Source: an uncultured Bacillota bacterium (GTDB lineage Bacteria > Bacillota_I > Bacilli_A > Erysipelotrichales > Erysipelotrichaceae). From it: a stretch of 64,000 nucleotides of DNA. The position numbers and the translations under genes are program-made. The stretch is taken from positions 1 to 64,000 of the forward strand of contig CAMNFQ010000002.1 of NCBI GenBank assembly GCA_946537295.1. The letters run 5' to 3'. How positions within the stretch are numbered: position 1 is the stretch's first letter; each line of letters starts with the position of its first letter. Below, in pieces: positions 1 to 10,451 of this stretch. The notes under the pieces are model-generated. The model saw only the letters and a program-made list of their open reading frames with translations. It had not been told where the DNA came from and made no database searches.

Positions 1-2
1 GG

Positions 3-824
3 GATATAGATAAGGCTAAAGAATATGCCGAAAAATATGATTGCAGGGAATATGGTGACTATGATCATTTTCTAAACAGCGATATCGATGCTGTATATAT
101 TGCGACATATAACGGATCGCATCACGAACTGATCGAAAACTGCCTTAAACATCATAAAAACGTCATCTGTGAAAAACCGATGTTGTTTTCGGTGAAAGAA
201 AACGATGAAATGTTTGATCTAGCCAAAGAAAACAATGTGTTACTAATGGAAGCGATGAAAGCCGTTTTTCTTCCTGTAAACATCAAGGTTAAAGAGCTTA
301 TAAAAAAACAAGCCATTGGAAAGATAAATAAGATCACAGCTTCTTTCATGCGTAAGGGAAATCATGGAGATGATCATTGGATCAATGATCTGATCTGTGG
401 TGGAGCTTTTAAGGATCTGGGTTCCTATTGTGTAGGAATGATTAATTATCTTTTAGAAAGACAAGGAAAGCTTATATCACTGGAATCAGATCGAAGATCA
501 GATAAGGCTGAAACAACAGCTTTTGCGAAGCTGGATTATGATGGTATTGAAGCTGAAGTATCAGTGTCTAATTCAAAAGATGGTGATATGTCACTAACGG
601 TATATGGTGAAAGAGGAATGATTAAAGTTAATGAATTCTGGAAGAGTGGAAAAGGCTACTATATCATTGATGATGTGAAATATGAGTTAGATGAAGAGCT
701 GATCTCGGACTTCTATTATGAACTTAAACATTTTGCGGATCTTGTAGATCGCGGAATAAAAGAATCTGAGATCATGAGCAGAAGAGCATCAAGTGAAATA
801 CTGAGGATTACTGAACAGATATGA
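3..824 (+). CDS. Gfo/Idh/MocA family oxidoreductase (5' truncated by window edge)
   Basis: Frame is open upstream of the listed ATG at 180 (DIDKAKEYAEKYDCREYGDYDHFLNSDIDAVYIATYNGSHHELIENCLKHHKNVICEKPM), containing the family-typical CEKP motif. Confidence 0.85.
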   Translation, partial: DIDKAKEYAEKYDCREYGDYDHFLNSDIDAVYIATYNGSHHELIENCLKHHKNVICEKPMLFSVKENDEMFDLAKENNVLLMEAMKAVFLPVNIKVKELIKKQAIGKINKITASFMRKGNHGDDHWINDLICGGAFKDLGSYCVGMINYLLERQGKLISLESDRRSDKAETTAFAKLDYDGIEAEVSVSNSKDGDMSLTVYGERGMIKVNEFWKSGKGYYIIDDVKYELDEELISDFYYELKHFADLVDRGIKESEIMSRRASSEILRITEQI

Positions 825-1267
825 TCAGAAGATATGAAGAAAGAGATTTTGATGATATCTATAAGCTGATCTGTGATCTTGAGAAACAAGAGATGGACAA
901 GGAAGCATTTAGAAACAGGATGAACTATCAGCTTAACAGCTCCATTTATCATGGCTTTGTCTATGAAACAGATGATGAGATCAATGGCTTCATGAACATC
1001 AGGATTGAAGTACAGCTTCATCATGAAAGAAAAGTAGCTGAGATCATGGAACTGTGTGTCAAAGAAAATTGTCGTAATAAGGGTATAGGAAAGGAAATGA
1101 TCTTGTTTGCCAGAAAATTTGCGGAAGATCAGGATTGTGAAAGACTGGAGCTTTCTACCAGTACCTATCGGGTTGATGCGCAACGTTTCTATATAAATAA
1201 CGGATTTGAACTGTCACATTTCAATCTGACATGTGATCTGATCAAGAATAAGGGGGACAATAAATGA
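821..1267 (+). CDS. GNAT family N-acetyltransferase
   Basis: ELCVKENCRNKGIGKEMILFARKFAEDQDCERLELSTSTYRVDAQRFYINNGFE is a GNAT acetyl-CoA binding pattern; ATGA overlap with upstream gene. Confidence 0.85.
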   Translation: MIRRYEERDFDDIYKLICDLEKQEMDKEAFRNRMNYQLNSSIYHGFVYETDDEINGFMNIRIEVQLHHERKVAEIMELCVKENCRNKGIGKEMILFARKFAEDQDCERLELSTSTYRVDAQRFYINNGFELSHFNLTCDLIKNKGDNK

Positions 1268-2415
1268 TAATTCAGAGTAAACGGGTCTACTATGAAGAAA
1301 AACTGCAGCCAAAGCAGATCGAGATTAAAAAGGATACGATCACAGGAGTATATCCCTACGATCTGTTCAAGGCTGATAAGGACTATGGTGATGATATCAT
1401 CATGCCTGGTCTGATCGATGTTCATAATCATGGCTATAACGGCAAAGAATCAAATACCGCGACCTTGAAATGGCTGAAGGAATGGAGTGAATATCTTCCA
1501 AGTGAAGGTGTTACTTCAACACTGGCTTCGATATCTTCCTTTCCTAAGGAAGGGCTGTTAGTAGCATTGAAGAATATCGGTGATTTTATTGATAATCACA
1601 ATAAGAAAGGTACTCATATTCTTGGTGTCTATGAGGAAGGTCCATTTATCTGTTCTGGCAAGGAGAGAGGAGCACAGAATCTTGACTTCCAGATCATTCC
1701 AAATCGGAAAGTTATTGATGAGTTCAATAAGGCTTGCAACAATCATCTGATTTATGTCATGATCGCTCCGGAAATGTTGAAGGGTGATTATAGTGTAATC
1801 GATTATTGTGTATCCAAAGGAATGAAGGTTGCCTTGGGTCATACGGGTGCAATGTTTGATGTCTGTAAGCAAGCCATTGAACATGGTGCCATCTCATTTA
1901 CTCACACCTATAATGGTATGCGAGGACTTCATCATCGTGAACCGGGTGTCGTAGGTGCCGCAATGTATTTTGATGAATGTTATGCTGAATGTATCTGTGA
2001 CGGCATTCACGTAAACAAATATGCAGCTAATATACTTGCCAAGACAAAAGGTAAGGATAAGCTGATCCTGATCACTGATTCGGTCAACATCAAGGGATTG
2101 AAACCTGGGGTCTATAGCTTCAGAGACAAGGGCAGAACAACCACAATCACTGAGCAGGGTGTAGGCTATATCACAGGTACTGATACCTTGGCTGGCTCAT
2201 GTCACAAACTAAATCATATCCTTGATTTTGCGATCCGTGAGGCTAAGATTGACATGGTTACTGCATTGAATGCGGTAACGATCAATCCGATGAGAATGTT
2301 AGGAATCAATGATCGTGGTCTGATCAAAGAAAACTATAAGGCTGATATTGCGGTGTTTGATGATTCATTCAACAATAAGGCTACTTATATAGATGGAAAA
2401 CTATTCAGAAAGTGA
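1264..2415 (+). CDS. nagA: N-acetylglucosamine-6-phosphate deacetylase (divergent)
   Basis: MPGLIDVHNHG, EEGPF, LGHTGA, THTYNGMRGLHHREPG, CDGIHV, ITDSV; NagA amidohydrolase pattern; next to murQ. Confidence 0.85.
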   Translation: MIIQSKRVYYEEKLQPKQIEIKKDTITGVYPYDLFKADKDYGDDIIMPGLIDVHNHGYNGKESNTATLKWLKEWSEYLPSEGVTSTLASISSFPKEGLLVALKNIGDFIDNHNKKGTHILGVYEEGPFICSGKERGAQNLDFQIIPNRKVIDEFNKACNNHLIYVMIAPEMLKGDYSVIDYCVSKGMKVALGHTGAMFDVCKQAIEHGAISFTHTYNGMRGLHHREPGVVGAAMYFDECYAECICDGIHVNKYAANILAKTKGKDKLILITDSVNIKGLKPGVYSFRDKGRTTTITEQGVGYITGTDTLAGSCHKLNHILDFAIREAKIDMVTALNAVTINPMRMLGINDRGLIKENYKADIAVFDDSFNNKATYIDGKLFRK

Positions 2416-2422
2416 GGATAAA

Positions 2423-3313
2423 ATGGCTGTTAATATTTCAAACCTGGCAACAGAGACCAGAAATGAAAAAACTCTGAACATTGATCTGCTCAGCACCAGA
2501 GAAATTATTGAGATCATGAATGAAGAGGATCTCAAGGTCGTTGAAGCAATTAAAGGAGCACTACCTGCAATTGAAGCTCTGATCAAGGAAACGATCAAGG
2601 CTTATAAAAATGGTGGCAGAATCATCTACATTGGTGCCGGAACTTCTGGAAGATTAGGTTTGATGGATGCGGTAGAAGTAGTACCGACATTTAATTCCGA
2701 TCGCTTTGTAGGATTGATTGCCGGTGGAGACAACGCCTTTGTCAAAGCAGTTGAAGGTGCGGAAGATTCCAAGGAACTCTGTGTCAATGATCTGAAAAAT
2801 CTGGATCTTAATGAAAAGGATTTTGTGATCGGTATTGCCGCAAGTGGCAGAACACCTTATGTTATCGGTGGTTTGGATTACGCAAGACAGATTGGTGCCA
2901 AGACAGGTTGTGTATGTTGTAACGTGAATACTGAGATCGCTAAACATTGTGATTATCCAATTGAACTCACAGCTGGTCCGGAAGTCCTTACAGGTTCTAC
3001 CAGACTTAAATCCGGAACATGTCAGAAGATCATTCTGAATATGATCTCAACAGCTACAATGATCGGTGTCGGTAAAGTCTATGGCAACCTGATGGTCGAC
3101 GTCAAGGCTACAAATGAAAAGCTGGTCGAAAGATGTCGTCGTATCGTCATGGAGGCTACCGGTTGTGATCATGATAAGGCAGATGCTGTATTGAATGAAA
3201 CAGGCAATAACTGTAAACAAGCGATCATTATGATCCTGTTAGGTATTGATAAAGATGAAGCCAGTGCCAGACTTGCCAAGGCAGATGGTTTTATCAGAGA
3301 AGCGTTGAAATAA
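2423..3313 (+). CDS. murQ: N-acetylmuramic acid 6-phosphate etherase
   Basis: IYIGAGTSGRLGLMDAVEVVPTF, GIAASGRTPYVIGGL, GPEVLTGSTRLKSGTCQKIILNMIST; start placed at the internal ATG after aagtgagg. Confidence 0.95.
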   Translation: MAVNISNLATETRNEKTLNIDLLSTREIIEIMNEEDLKVVEAIKGALPAIEALIKETIKAYKNGGRIIYIGAGTSGRLGLMDAVEVVPTFNSDRFVGLIAGGDNAFVKAVEGAEDSKELCVNDLKNLDLNEKDFVIGIAASGRTPYVIGGLDYARQIGAKTGCVCCNVNTEIAKHCDYPIELTAGPEVLTGSTRLKSGTCQKIILNMISTATMIGVGKVYGNLMVDVKATNEKLVERCRRIVMEATGCDHDKADAVLNETGNNCKQAIIMILLGIDKDEASARLAKADGFIREALK

Positions 3314-3316
3314 TAT

Positions 3317-3349
3317 AAGAGGTCATTAATTTGACCTCTTGTTTTCTTT
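3317..3349 (+). terminator. Rho-independent terminator after murQ
   Basis: AAGAGGTCA-ttaatt-TGACCTCTT followed by a T-rich tract. Confidence 0.8.
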
Positions 3350-3366
3350 TTGTGAATACTGTTTTA

Positions 3367-5136
3367 TTATTCCTGAACAGGATCTTTCCAGCCATATAGT
3401 TCATCCATGATCTCATATAGTTTTAGTGATCTTTCATCTGTTAGGGCAACCTTTTCATCAAACTGTAGCAGTGTTTTTGAATCAGCATTTATTGGCCAGT
3501 TGATGTTTTCACTATTATTCGGATTGCCATTTCTGATGAATGATACCCAATACTTGAACATCTGATCAGAAAGTTTTCGATCTGTATCATCATAGATTTT
3601 TACTCCATCAGGAATATTGTGATAGGCATAGATCATCTCACCAGAATGCCATGGACCTAATGAACCGTTATGTCTGCTGAAGAAATATTCATAGACTGGA
3701 ATATTATTTTTTAAAGCCAGACGGTTGAGACAATAATGAGGGTAACTGAAGAAGACTGCTCCATATATCTCGGCCCAGTTTTGATCGGCTTCTTGATCAT
3801 TTTCAGCAGGATAGATCTTCAATACTTCATCAGTATAATCTTCAAAGTAGTATCTGATCCTGTTTTCATAGTCATTAAGTTTGGCGTGGTCAAACATAAT
3901 AAATGGTGCGCTTTCTTCTGAATTATAGCCATGAAGAATGGCTGTTTCATGATGAATACCTTTCATGTAGGAATTGTATGGTGCTTCTTTTAGCGCATAG
4001 CCATCATTTACCATGTAGTGTTCTGTTTCAGAATATTTGACCAGATCCTTGGCTGGGATGTTACGAAGTTCTTGAAGATCTGATACCCCAAGTTCATTTC
4101 TGATCTTCTCACAACGATTCAGAGAAACTGAGAGGTCACGATATGAATGAGGTGGCGTGATCGAAGCCAGAGTTGAACTTTCCATGATTGCCTTGTTGAA
4201 GAGGCCTTCAGCTAAAGGAGAAACACATAAGGCTGATACAGAAGCTGATCCGGCTGATTCTCCTGCGATCGTCACATTGTTTTTATCTCCACCAAAGTAT
4301 TCAATATTGTTCTGTACCCATTCTAAGGCTTTGATCTGATCGAGCAGGCCATAGTTACCGGTTGTGTTATTTGGTGATTCTTTGATCAGGTTTTCATCTG
4401 CATAATAGCCAAATATGCCAAGACGATAAGTGATAGTGACCATGATGATATCCTGTCTGGCCATTTGTTCACCGTTATAGTCTTTGGTATAGCTCTGACC
4501 ACTTTTTAAGGTACCGCCATGGATAAAGACAAGAACAGGAAGATCTTTCTTATTACCCGATGGTTTAAAGACATTGAGATAGAGTGAATCTTCCGACATC
4601 TTTTCCCGATAGTTATCTTTTAAAGAGATCTGATAGTCGTGGAAACCGATGATCCTGACTAGTGAATTATAGACAGGAAGATTCTGAGCCTGATAGCTCA
4701 TTGGTGCGAAGTGATCAGCTACAAGTACTTCATTCCAGTTTTCTGGTTCCTGGGGTTCCTTCCATCTGAGATCACCAACAGGTGGTTTGGCATAAGGTAT
4801 TCCGGCATATACTTCAACACTGTGATCTTCATTGAATACACCCTGAATTGGGCCATTCTTAATATTAAGTACTTCTGTTTTATCAGGATTTGTATTTTTT
4901 ACCGCAGGTACATTCTTATAAGGCGGGAAACTGATAAAGACGATAAGAAGATAAATGACGATACTTGAGAGTATTAGTAAGATCTTATGATCGCTCTTTG
5001 TTGAAAAATAGATGAATGATCCGATGAGTGCTACAAACAGGATCCAGCCAATAATAGTGTTTTTGTTTAATTCCAGGAAGATTGCTTCCAGAATAAACAG
5101 CAGTATCTCAATAGTTATTAAAAAGAATTTTTTCAT
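3367..5136 (-). CDS. Carboxylesterase type B with N-terminal membrane-spanning region
   Basis: PIQGV...YAGIPYAKPPVGDLRWKEPQEPENW, EDSLYLNVF, GESAGSASV, PWHSGEM; several hydrophobic N-terminal helices. Confidence 0.88.
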   Translation of the reverse strand: MKKFFLITIEILLFILEAIFLELNKNTIIGWILFVALIGSFIYFSTKSDHKILLILSSIVIYLLIVFISFPPYKNVPAVKNTNPDKTEVLNIKNGPIQGVFNEDHSVEVYAGIPYAKPPVGDLRWKEPQEPENWNEVLVADHFAPMSYQAQNLPVYNSLVRIIGFHDYQISLKDNYREKMSEDSLYLNVFKPSGNKKDLPVLVFIHGGTLKSGQSYTKDYNGEQMARQDIIMVTITYRLGIFGYYADENLIKESPNNTTGNYGLLDQIKALEWVQNNIEYFGGDKNNVTIAGESAGSASVSALCVSPLAEGLFNKAIMESSTLASITPPHSYRDLSVSLNRCEKIRNELGVSDLQELRNIPAKDLVKYSETEHYMVNDGYALKEAPYNSYMKGIHHETAILHGYNSEESAPFIMFDHAKLNDYENRIRYYFEDYTDEVLKIYPAENDQEADQNWAEIYGAVFFSYPHYCLNRLALKNNIPVYEYFFSRHNGSLGPWHSGEMIYAYHNIPDGVKIYDDTDRKLSDQMFKYWVSFIRNGNPNNSENINWPINADSKTLLQFDEKVALTDERSLKLYEIMDELYGWKDPVQE

Positions 5137-5250
5137 AATCGTTCCTTCAATATCTAAAGTATATATCAATATTATCCATGATTGGTTTAAAGTACTTTAT
5201 TCATTTTGTTTCAAATGAGATAAAATTATTATAAAAGTAAGGAAAATGAT

Positions 5251-6009
5251 ATGCTTGAAATATTGGAAACAGATATCCCGCAGTTAACGGGAGATGAAAC
5301 AAGAAGGATATATGTCTATGTACCTGATCAGAAAGGAAACTTTCCGGTTCTGTATATGTTTGATGGACAGAATCTGTTCTTTGATGAAGATGCCAGTTAC
5401 GGAAAGAGCTGGGGAATGTATGATTATCTGAGTGAAAATAAAATTCCTTTGATGGTTGTCGGTGTTGAATGTAACCATCATTCAGAAAAGGATAAATGTG
5501 GTGGTCGTCTTTCGGAATATTCACCATTTGATTTCAAAGACAGAGATTGGGGAAAGATCAAAGGCAGAGGAAAGATTACTATGGATTTCTTTGTCAAGGA
5601 ACTTAAGCCTTATATTGATGAGAACTATCCTACGATGCCAGAAAGAGAATATACCTTCATTTCCGGCAGTTCTATGGGTGGATTGATGTCACTATATGCG
5701 ATAAGTCGCTATAATTCCGTTTTTTCCAGAGCTGCAGCTTTATCACCTTCGATCATCTTTTCGCCAGAAGAGGTCAATAAGATGATTGAAAAGACCCGTT
5801 TCAGAAAAGGTACTGTACTGTATATGGACTATGGTGAAAAAGAGATCGCATATAAGAATACCCGTGCCCTTTATGGCGAACTTAGTGATCTGCTGATAAA
5901 AAAGAAAGTCTTACTTGAAAGCAGGGTCATTCCAGATGGTGAACATAATGAGGCATCATGGGAAAAACAGATCCCGTTCTTTATCAATACACTGTTTTAT
6001 AATCTTTAG
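5251..6009 (+). CDS. Alpha/beta hydrolase, esterase D / enterochelin-esterase-like
   Basis: RRIYVYVPDQKGNFPVLYMFDGQNLF, ISGSSMGGLMSLYA, GEHNEASWEKQIPFF. Confidence 0.85.
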   Translation: MLEILETDIPQLTGDETRRIYVYVPDQKGNFPVLYMFDGQNLFFDEDASYGKSWGMYDYLSENKIPLMVVGVECNHHSEKDKCGGRLSEYSPFDFKDRDWGKIKGRGKITMDFFVKELKPYIDENYPTMPEREYTFISGSSMGGLMSLYAISRYNSVFSRAAALSPSIIFSPEEVNKMIEKTRFRKGTVLYMDYGEKEIAYKNTRALYGELSDLLIKKKVLLESRVIPDGEHNEASWEKQIPFFINTLFYNL

Positions 6010-6020
6010 GAGAATAAGTT

Positions 6021-6776
6021 ATGGAAGAGAATTATTTTGAAATGTATTCCGAGAATCTGAGCAGGGTAATGCCGATCAAGGTCTATGGACATCATGGCAA
6101 GCCTGTGCTGTTCATTCCTTGCCAGGATGGCAGATTCTACGATTTTGAGAATTTTCATATGAATGATATCTATGCGCCATGGATCAATGATGGCAAGTGT
6201 ATCGTCTTTGCGATCGATACTATTGATATCGAGACCTGGAGTGATCGCAATGGTGATCCATATCATCGTGTCAGACATCACGAAGAATGGATCAACTATA
6301 TCACCAGAGAAGTCGTTCCTTTCATCAGAAACTATGTCAACGAAAAGAATGGCTGGGATGGCTATCCGGGAATCATGACCTTTGGCTGTTCCATGGGTGC
6401 TACTCATGCCTTGAATCTGTATCTGCGTTTTCCTGATCTGTTTGACAGATGTCTGGCATTAAGTGGTATCTATCATGCTTCATATTTTGTTGGTGATTAT
6501 ATGGATGATGTAGTCTATCAGAATTCCATCACCGATTATATGAGCGGTATGAGTCCTGATCATCCGTTTATTGCAGAGTATAACAGACACAAGGCAGTTG
6601 TCTGTGTCGGTATGGGTGCCTGGGAAGAACCTTGGTCAACCCAATATCTTGACAAGCGTTTCCATGAACTTGGAATCAATATCTGGGTCGATTACTGGGG
6701 CTATGATGTAAATCATGACTGGCCTTGGTGGTATAAGCAGGTACCATATTTCCTGCCATATCTGATAGGAGAATAA
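6021..6776 (+). CDS. Esterase family alpha/beta hydrolase
   Basis: KPVLFIPCQDGRFYDFENF, FGCSMGATHALNLYLRFPDLFD, NHDWPWWYKQVPYFLPYL. Confidence 0.8.
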   Translation: MEENYFEMYSENLSRVMPIKVYGHHGKPVLFIPCQDGRFYDFENFHMNDIYAPWINDGKCIVFAIDTIDIETWSDRNGDPYHRVRHHEEWINYITREVVPFIRNYVNEKNGWDGYPGIMTFGCSMGATHALNLYLRFPDLFDRCLALSGIYHASYFVGDYMDDVVYQNSITDYMSGMSPDHPFIAEYNRHKAVVCVGMGAWEEPWSTQYLDKRFHELGINIWVDYWGYDVNHDWPWWYKQVPYFLPYLIGE

Positions 6777-6780
6777 GCGT

Positions 6781-7953
6781 ATGAACTTTATTTACATCTC
6801 TCCGAATTTTCCGGAGAATCACTGGAATTTCTGTGACCGTCTCAACAACAATGGAGTCACAGTACTGGGCATTGGTGATGCCGAGTATGATTCATTAAGC
6901 TATGATCTGAAAAATGCCTTGACGGAATACTACAAGGTACCTTCTTTGGAAGATTATGATGAAGTCTTCAGAGCTGTTGCTTTCTTCTCATTCAAATATG
7001 GAAAGATCGATTGGCTCGAATCCAACAATGAATACTGGCTTGAACAGGACGCAAAACTTAGACAAGACTTCAACATCACAACCGGTTTCCATCCGGAAGA
7101 TATGGAAAAGGTCAAATACAAATCAAAGATGAAGGAAAACTACATCAAGGCAGGTGTTCCAGTTGCCCGTTATCATCTGGTTGATACAATTGAAGGATGC
7201 AAGAAATTCATTGAAGAAGTTGGCTATCCGGTTGTTGTAAAGCCTGACAACGGTGTAGGTGCATCTGATACTCATAAGATCAAGAACGAGGAAGATCTGA
7301 AGAAGTTCTTCAAATATACAAATAAAGTCAAATACATCATGGAAGAATATATTGATGGTGAAGTTCAGACCTATGATGCGATCATCAATTCCAAGGGTGA
7401 AGCTTTATTTGAGAATGGCAATGTCACAGTTGCGAATCTGATGGAAACCGTTTCAGAAGGACTTAATTCATCTTTCTATCTGCGAAGCAGATTGCCAGAA
7501 GATATTCTGAAAGCCGGTAGAGCTACTGCCAAGGCTTTTGGAATCAGAAACAGAATGGTTCATTTTGAATTCTTCCGTCTCAACAAGGATCAGCACATCG
7601 GCAAGAAGGGTGATATCGTAGCTTTGGAAGTAAACATGCGTCCAAGCGGTGGTATCTCACCAACAATGATGAACTGGGCTAATGGTACTGATGTCTATGA
7701 GATCTGGGCTGATATGATCGCCTATGACAAGACTGATATTGAAAGAAGTATGGAAGAAGTATGTGCCTTTGCCTCAAGAAGAAAAGGACTCAAGTTCCGT
7801 CTTTCAGAAGAAGATGTCAGAGAAAGATATGAACTCTTAAGGGAGGGTCCGGTTGAAGAAGCTTTGTCTGGTGCCATGGCTGATTATATGTTTATATCTA
7901 ATTTCAAAACAGAAGATGAGGCCAGAGCCTTCATCAAAGACGTACTATCATAA
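6781..7953 (+). CDS. ATP-grasp domain protein (carboxylate-amine ligase-like)
   Basis: YPVVVKPDNGVGASDTHKI, YIMEEYIDGEVQTYDAI, VALEVNMRPSGG: ATP-grasp core motifs. Confidence 0.88.
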   Translation: MNFIYISPNFPENHWNFCDRLNNNGVTVLGIGDAEYDSLSYDLKNALTEYYKVPSLEDYDEVFRAVAFFSFKYGKIDWLESNNEYWLEQDAKLRQDFNITTGFHPEDMEKVKYKSKMKENYIKAGVPVARYHLVDTIEGCKKFIEEVGYPVVVKPDNGVGASDTHKIKNEEDLKKFFKYTNKVKYIMEEYIDGEVQTYDAIINSKGEALFENGNVTVANLMETVSEGLNSSFYLRSRLPEDILKAGRATAKAFGIRNRMVHFEFFRLNKDQHIGKKGDIVALEVNMRPSGGISPTMMNWANGTDVYEIWADMIAYDKTDIERSMEEVCAFASRRKGLKFRLSEEDVRERYELLREGPVEEALSGAMADYMFISNFKTEDEARAFIKDVLS

Positions 7954-7980
7954 GACCGACGCTTAGCCGGTCTTTTGTTT
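7952..7980 (+). terminator. Rho-independent terminator
   Basis: AAGACCG-acgcttagc-CGGTCTT followed by T-rich tract; overlaps the ATP-grasp stop codon. Confidence 0.75.
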
Positions 7981-8025
7981 GGCTTAAATGTTATACTAAA
8001 GAAAACAGGCGGTAAAGGAGTAGAT

Positions 8026-9645
8026 ATGAAATGTCCAAACTGTTCCGGAACACTCTACTATAACATCACCGATAAGAATCTGAAGTGCAGACACTGTTCT
8101 TCTGTTTTTAAAGTGGATGATTATAAGGAAAGAAATATTGCTGAAGAGACAAGTCTTGAAGATGCGCGTCTTTTTATCTGCCAGAACTGTGGAGCTGAGC
8201 TGATTTCAGAAAATGATGAGGCTGTATCTTATTGCAGTTATTGTGGATCTGAGGCAATGCTTGAAAGCAATATGTCAGGTATAAAGAAGCCTAAGAAGAT
8301 CATTCCTTTTAGGATCAGTAAGCAGCAGTGTAAGAACATCTACGAACAGAAACTCAAGAATGTGATCTATGCTCCAAAGGAGATGAAGGATCCTGACTTT
8401 ATTGATCGTTTCCGTCCATTCTATATTCCTTATTGGATGTACAGGATCAGTTTCAGAACTGATTCATTTGAACTGGATGGTACTAAAAGCTATACCAAGA
8501 AGGGTTATGACTATTATGAGGAATATAAGGTCAAAACCCAGGTAAACAATAATGGCATCTATGGTATACCTTATGATGCCTCACGTAATTTTGATGATAC
8601 GATCGCTGAAGAGATCGCTCCTTTCAATAAGAAAGATATTACTGATTTCAAACCAGGCTATCTGGCGGGAATGTATGCTGACTCACCAAATGTTGATGCG
8701 AATACCTACAAAGAAGAAGTCATGCAGAAGGCATCAGAAGTTGCGTTTTCCGATATTGAGAATCAGTTTTCTGGTATTACTCTGAAAGTTCCAAGAAGGC
8801 AGAAACTGCAGGAATTTTTGCAGACAAAATACAATGGTGAAGAGGCGATCTACCTTCCGGTCTGGTTTTTGACCTGGAAAAGAAATGATCGTGTAGTCTA
8901 TGCGATCGTCAATGGTCAGACAGGTAAAATACACATTGATATGCCTGTCGATATCAGACAGTTCCTCTTATACACTCTTGCGGGAGCAGCGGTTCTGTTT
9001 GTATTTTTGACTGTATTTGTAAGTGTAACATCACGCTTTGTCATCTGGTTTTCAGCTTTACTGGTATATCTGGTCTCAATCAGATACTACAAGGAATTAA
9101 AGGAGATCAGAAACAGAGAAAATCATGTATTTGATAAAGGATATCTCTTGAATGATGGTGATAAACTGCCGATGTCAGAAAAGAAGAGAGCCAGACTCAG
9201 AGCCAGAGAAGGATTTACAAATTCAAATATCATAAAGATCATCTATTATGTTTTTATGAGTTTTATCGTTGTGATATCATTCGGTTTAATTGGTGGACTC
9301 TATGATGAACTGGTCAGTCAGTCGGGGGCTATCGCCATGACATTCATCATTTCGATATTGCAGCTGATCAGATTCTTCAGAACACTGAATGTTTCAAGAT
9401 ATTTGCGTAATAAAAGATCCATGCTGGTAGCTCTGATAGCTTTAATGGCGGTTTTATACAGCTTTGGAGTATCATCAGCTGAACCGGTGGAAGACTGGTG
9501 GTACTATCTGGGATCTTTGATCTGTCTGGCAGCTGCCAGTATCATGGCCTTTGATCTGATCTTCAGAATTAATGAATCTGCTACTAGACCTTTACCGTCA
9601 TTCTATGTAAGGAAAGGAGGAAATGATAATGCTAAAGAAAGCTAA
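8026..9645 (+). CDS. Membrane protein with N-terminal zinc ribbons (TFIIB-type)
   Basis: MKCPNCSGTLYYNITDKNLKCRHC and CQNCGAELISENDEAVSYCSYCG, followed by a soluble region and C-terminal TM helices. Confidence 0.75.
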   Translation: MKCPNCSGTLYYNITDKNLKCRHCSSVFKVDDYKERNIAEETSLEDARLFICQNCGAELISENDEAVSYCSYCGSEAMLESNMSGIKKPKKIIPFRISKQQCKNIYEQKLKNVIYAPKEMKDPDFIDRFRPFYIPYWMYRISFRTDSFELDGTKSYTKKGYDYYEEYKVKTQVNNNGIYGIPYDASRNFDDTIAEEIAPFNKKDITDFKPGYLAGMYADSPNVDANTYKEEVMQKASEVAFSDIENQFSGITLKVPRRQKLQEFLQTKYNGEEAIYLPVWFLTWKRNDRVVYAIVNGQTGKIHIDMPVDIRQFLLYTLAGAAVLFVFLTVFVSVTSRFVIWFSALLVYLVSIRYYKELKEIRNRENHVFDKGYLLNDGDKLPMSEKKRARLRAREGFTNSNIIKIIYYVFMSFIVVISFGLIGGLYDELVSQSGAIAMTFIISILQLIRFFRTLNVSRYLRNKRSMLVALIALMAVLYSFGVSSAEPVEDWWYYLGSLICLAAASIMAFDLIFRINESATRPLPSFYVRKGGNDNAKES

Positions 9646-10390
9646 AGTAATATTTGTTATAAGCATTATATTGTCATTTCTGATCCTTCCGTTTAAGGTA
9701 TCTGGTGAAAATGACTATCAGCTGATCATTGATGATGAACAGGATCTGCTTAGTGAAAATGAAGAGAATCTGCTTAGAAACAAGATGTCAGAGATTCTCG
9801 AATATGGAAATGTTGCCTTTGTGACAGTTGCTCAATATGATGATACAGGATCATATGCCAAGCAGCTTTACAGACAACTGTTTGGCACTGATAGCGGTTT
9901 TCTGTTTCTGATCGATATGGGCAGAAGAAATATCTGGATCCATTCCAATGGTGCAATATATCGGGTCATAGATAAATCATATGCGAATACTATTACTGAT
10001 AATATCTATCGCTATGCTTCAAAAGAAGAATACTACAATTGCGCCTATAACGCCTATGATCAGGCTCTGACTTTACTTAAAGGAGGCATGATTTCACAAC
10101 CAATGAAATACATTTCCAACGCCCTGATCGCTTTGGTCAGTGCACTGTTATTGAATTTCATGGTATTGGTCATACAGAAAGGATATCTCCATCCAAAGGT
10201 TAAAGAGTATACTGCAAAAGCCCTTACGACTGCAGTTGGAGTTAAGGTCCTGGAAAAGACCCTGCTCAAACGTAAGAAAAGCAAGCACATCGAATCTTCC
10301 GGTGGAAGCAGTGGAGGACACTCTTACAGCGGAGGAGGTGGAGGCTCCTCTGGTGGCGGAGGAGGAGGTGGCGGTGGCCACAGTTTCTGA
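9629..10390 (+). CDS. TPM-domain protein (YgcG-like) with Gly/His-rich C-terminal tail
   Basis: Signal-like N-terminus, DDEQDLLSENEENLLRNKMSEI...GFLFLIDMGRRNIWIHSNG, TM helix, tail GGSSGGHSYSGGGGGSSGGGGGGGGGHSF. Confidence 0.85.
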   Translation: MLKKAKVIFVISIILSFLILPFKVSGENDYQLIIDDEQDLLSENEENLLRNKMSEILEYGNVAFVTVAQYDDTGSYAKQLYRQLFGTDSGFLFLIDMGRRNIWIHSNGAIYRVIDKSYANTITDNIYRYASKEEYYNCAYNAYDQALTLLKGGMISQPMKYISNALIALVSALLLNFMVLVIQKGYLHPKVKEYTAKALTTAVGVKVLEKTLLKRKKSKHIESSGGSSGGHSYSGGGGGSSGGGGGGGGGHSF

Positions 10391-10392
10391 TT

Positions 10393-10417
10393 AAAAAGAG
10401 TCAAGTCGACTCTTTTT
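10393..10417 (+). terminator. Rho-independent terminator
   Basis: AAAAAGAGTC-aagtc-GACTCTTTTT. Confidence 0.8.
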
Positions 10418-10451
10418 AGGTTATAAGGATATAATTGTTAAGTAAATAATT

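Noticed and set aside
10290-10390. Low-complexity GGN tract as a microsatellite or assembly artefact
   Set aside because: It is in frame and forms the Gly-rich tail commonly seen in TPM/YgcG-like proteins.
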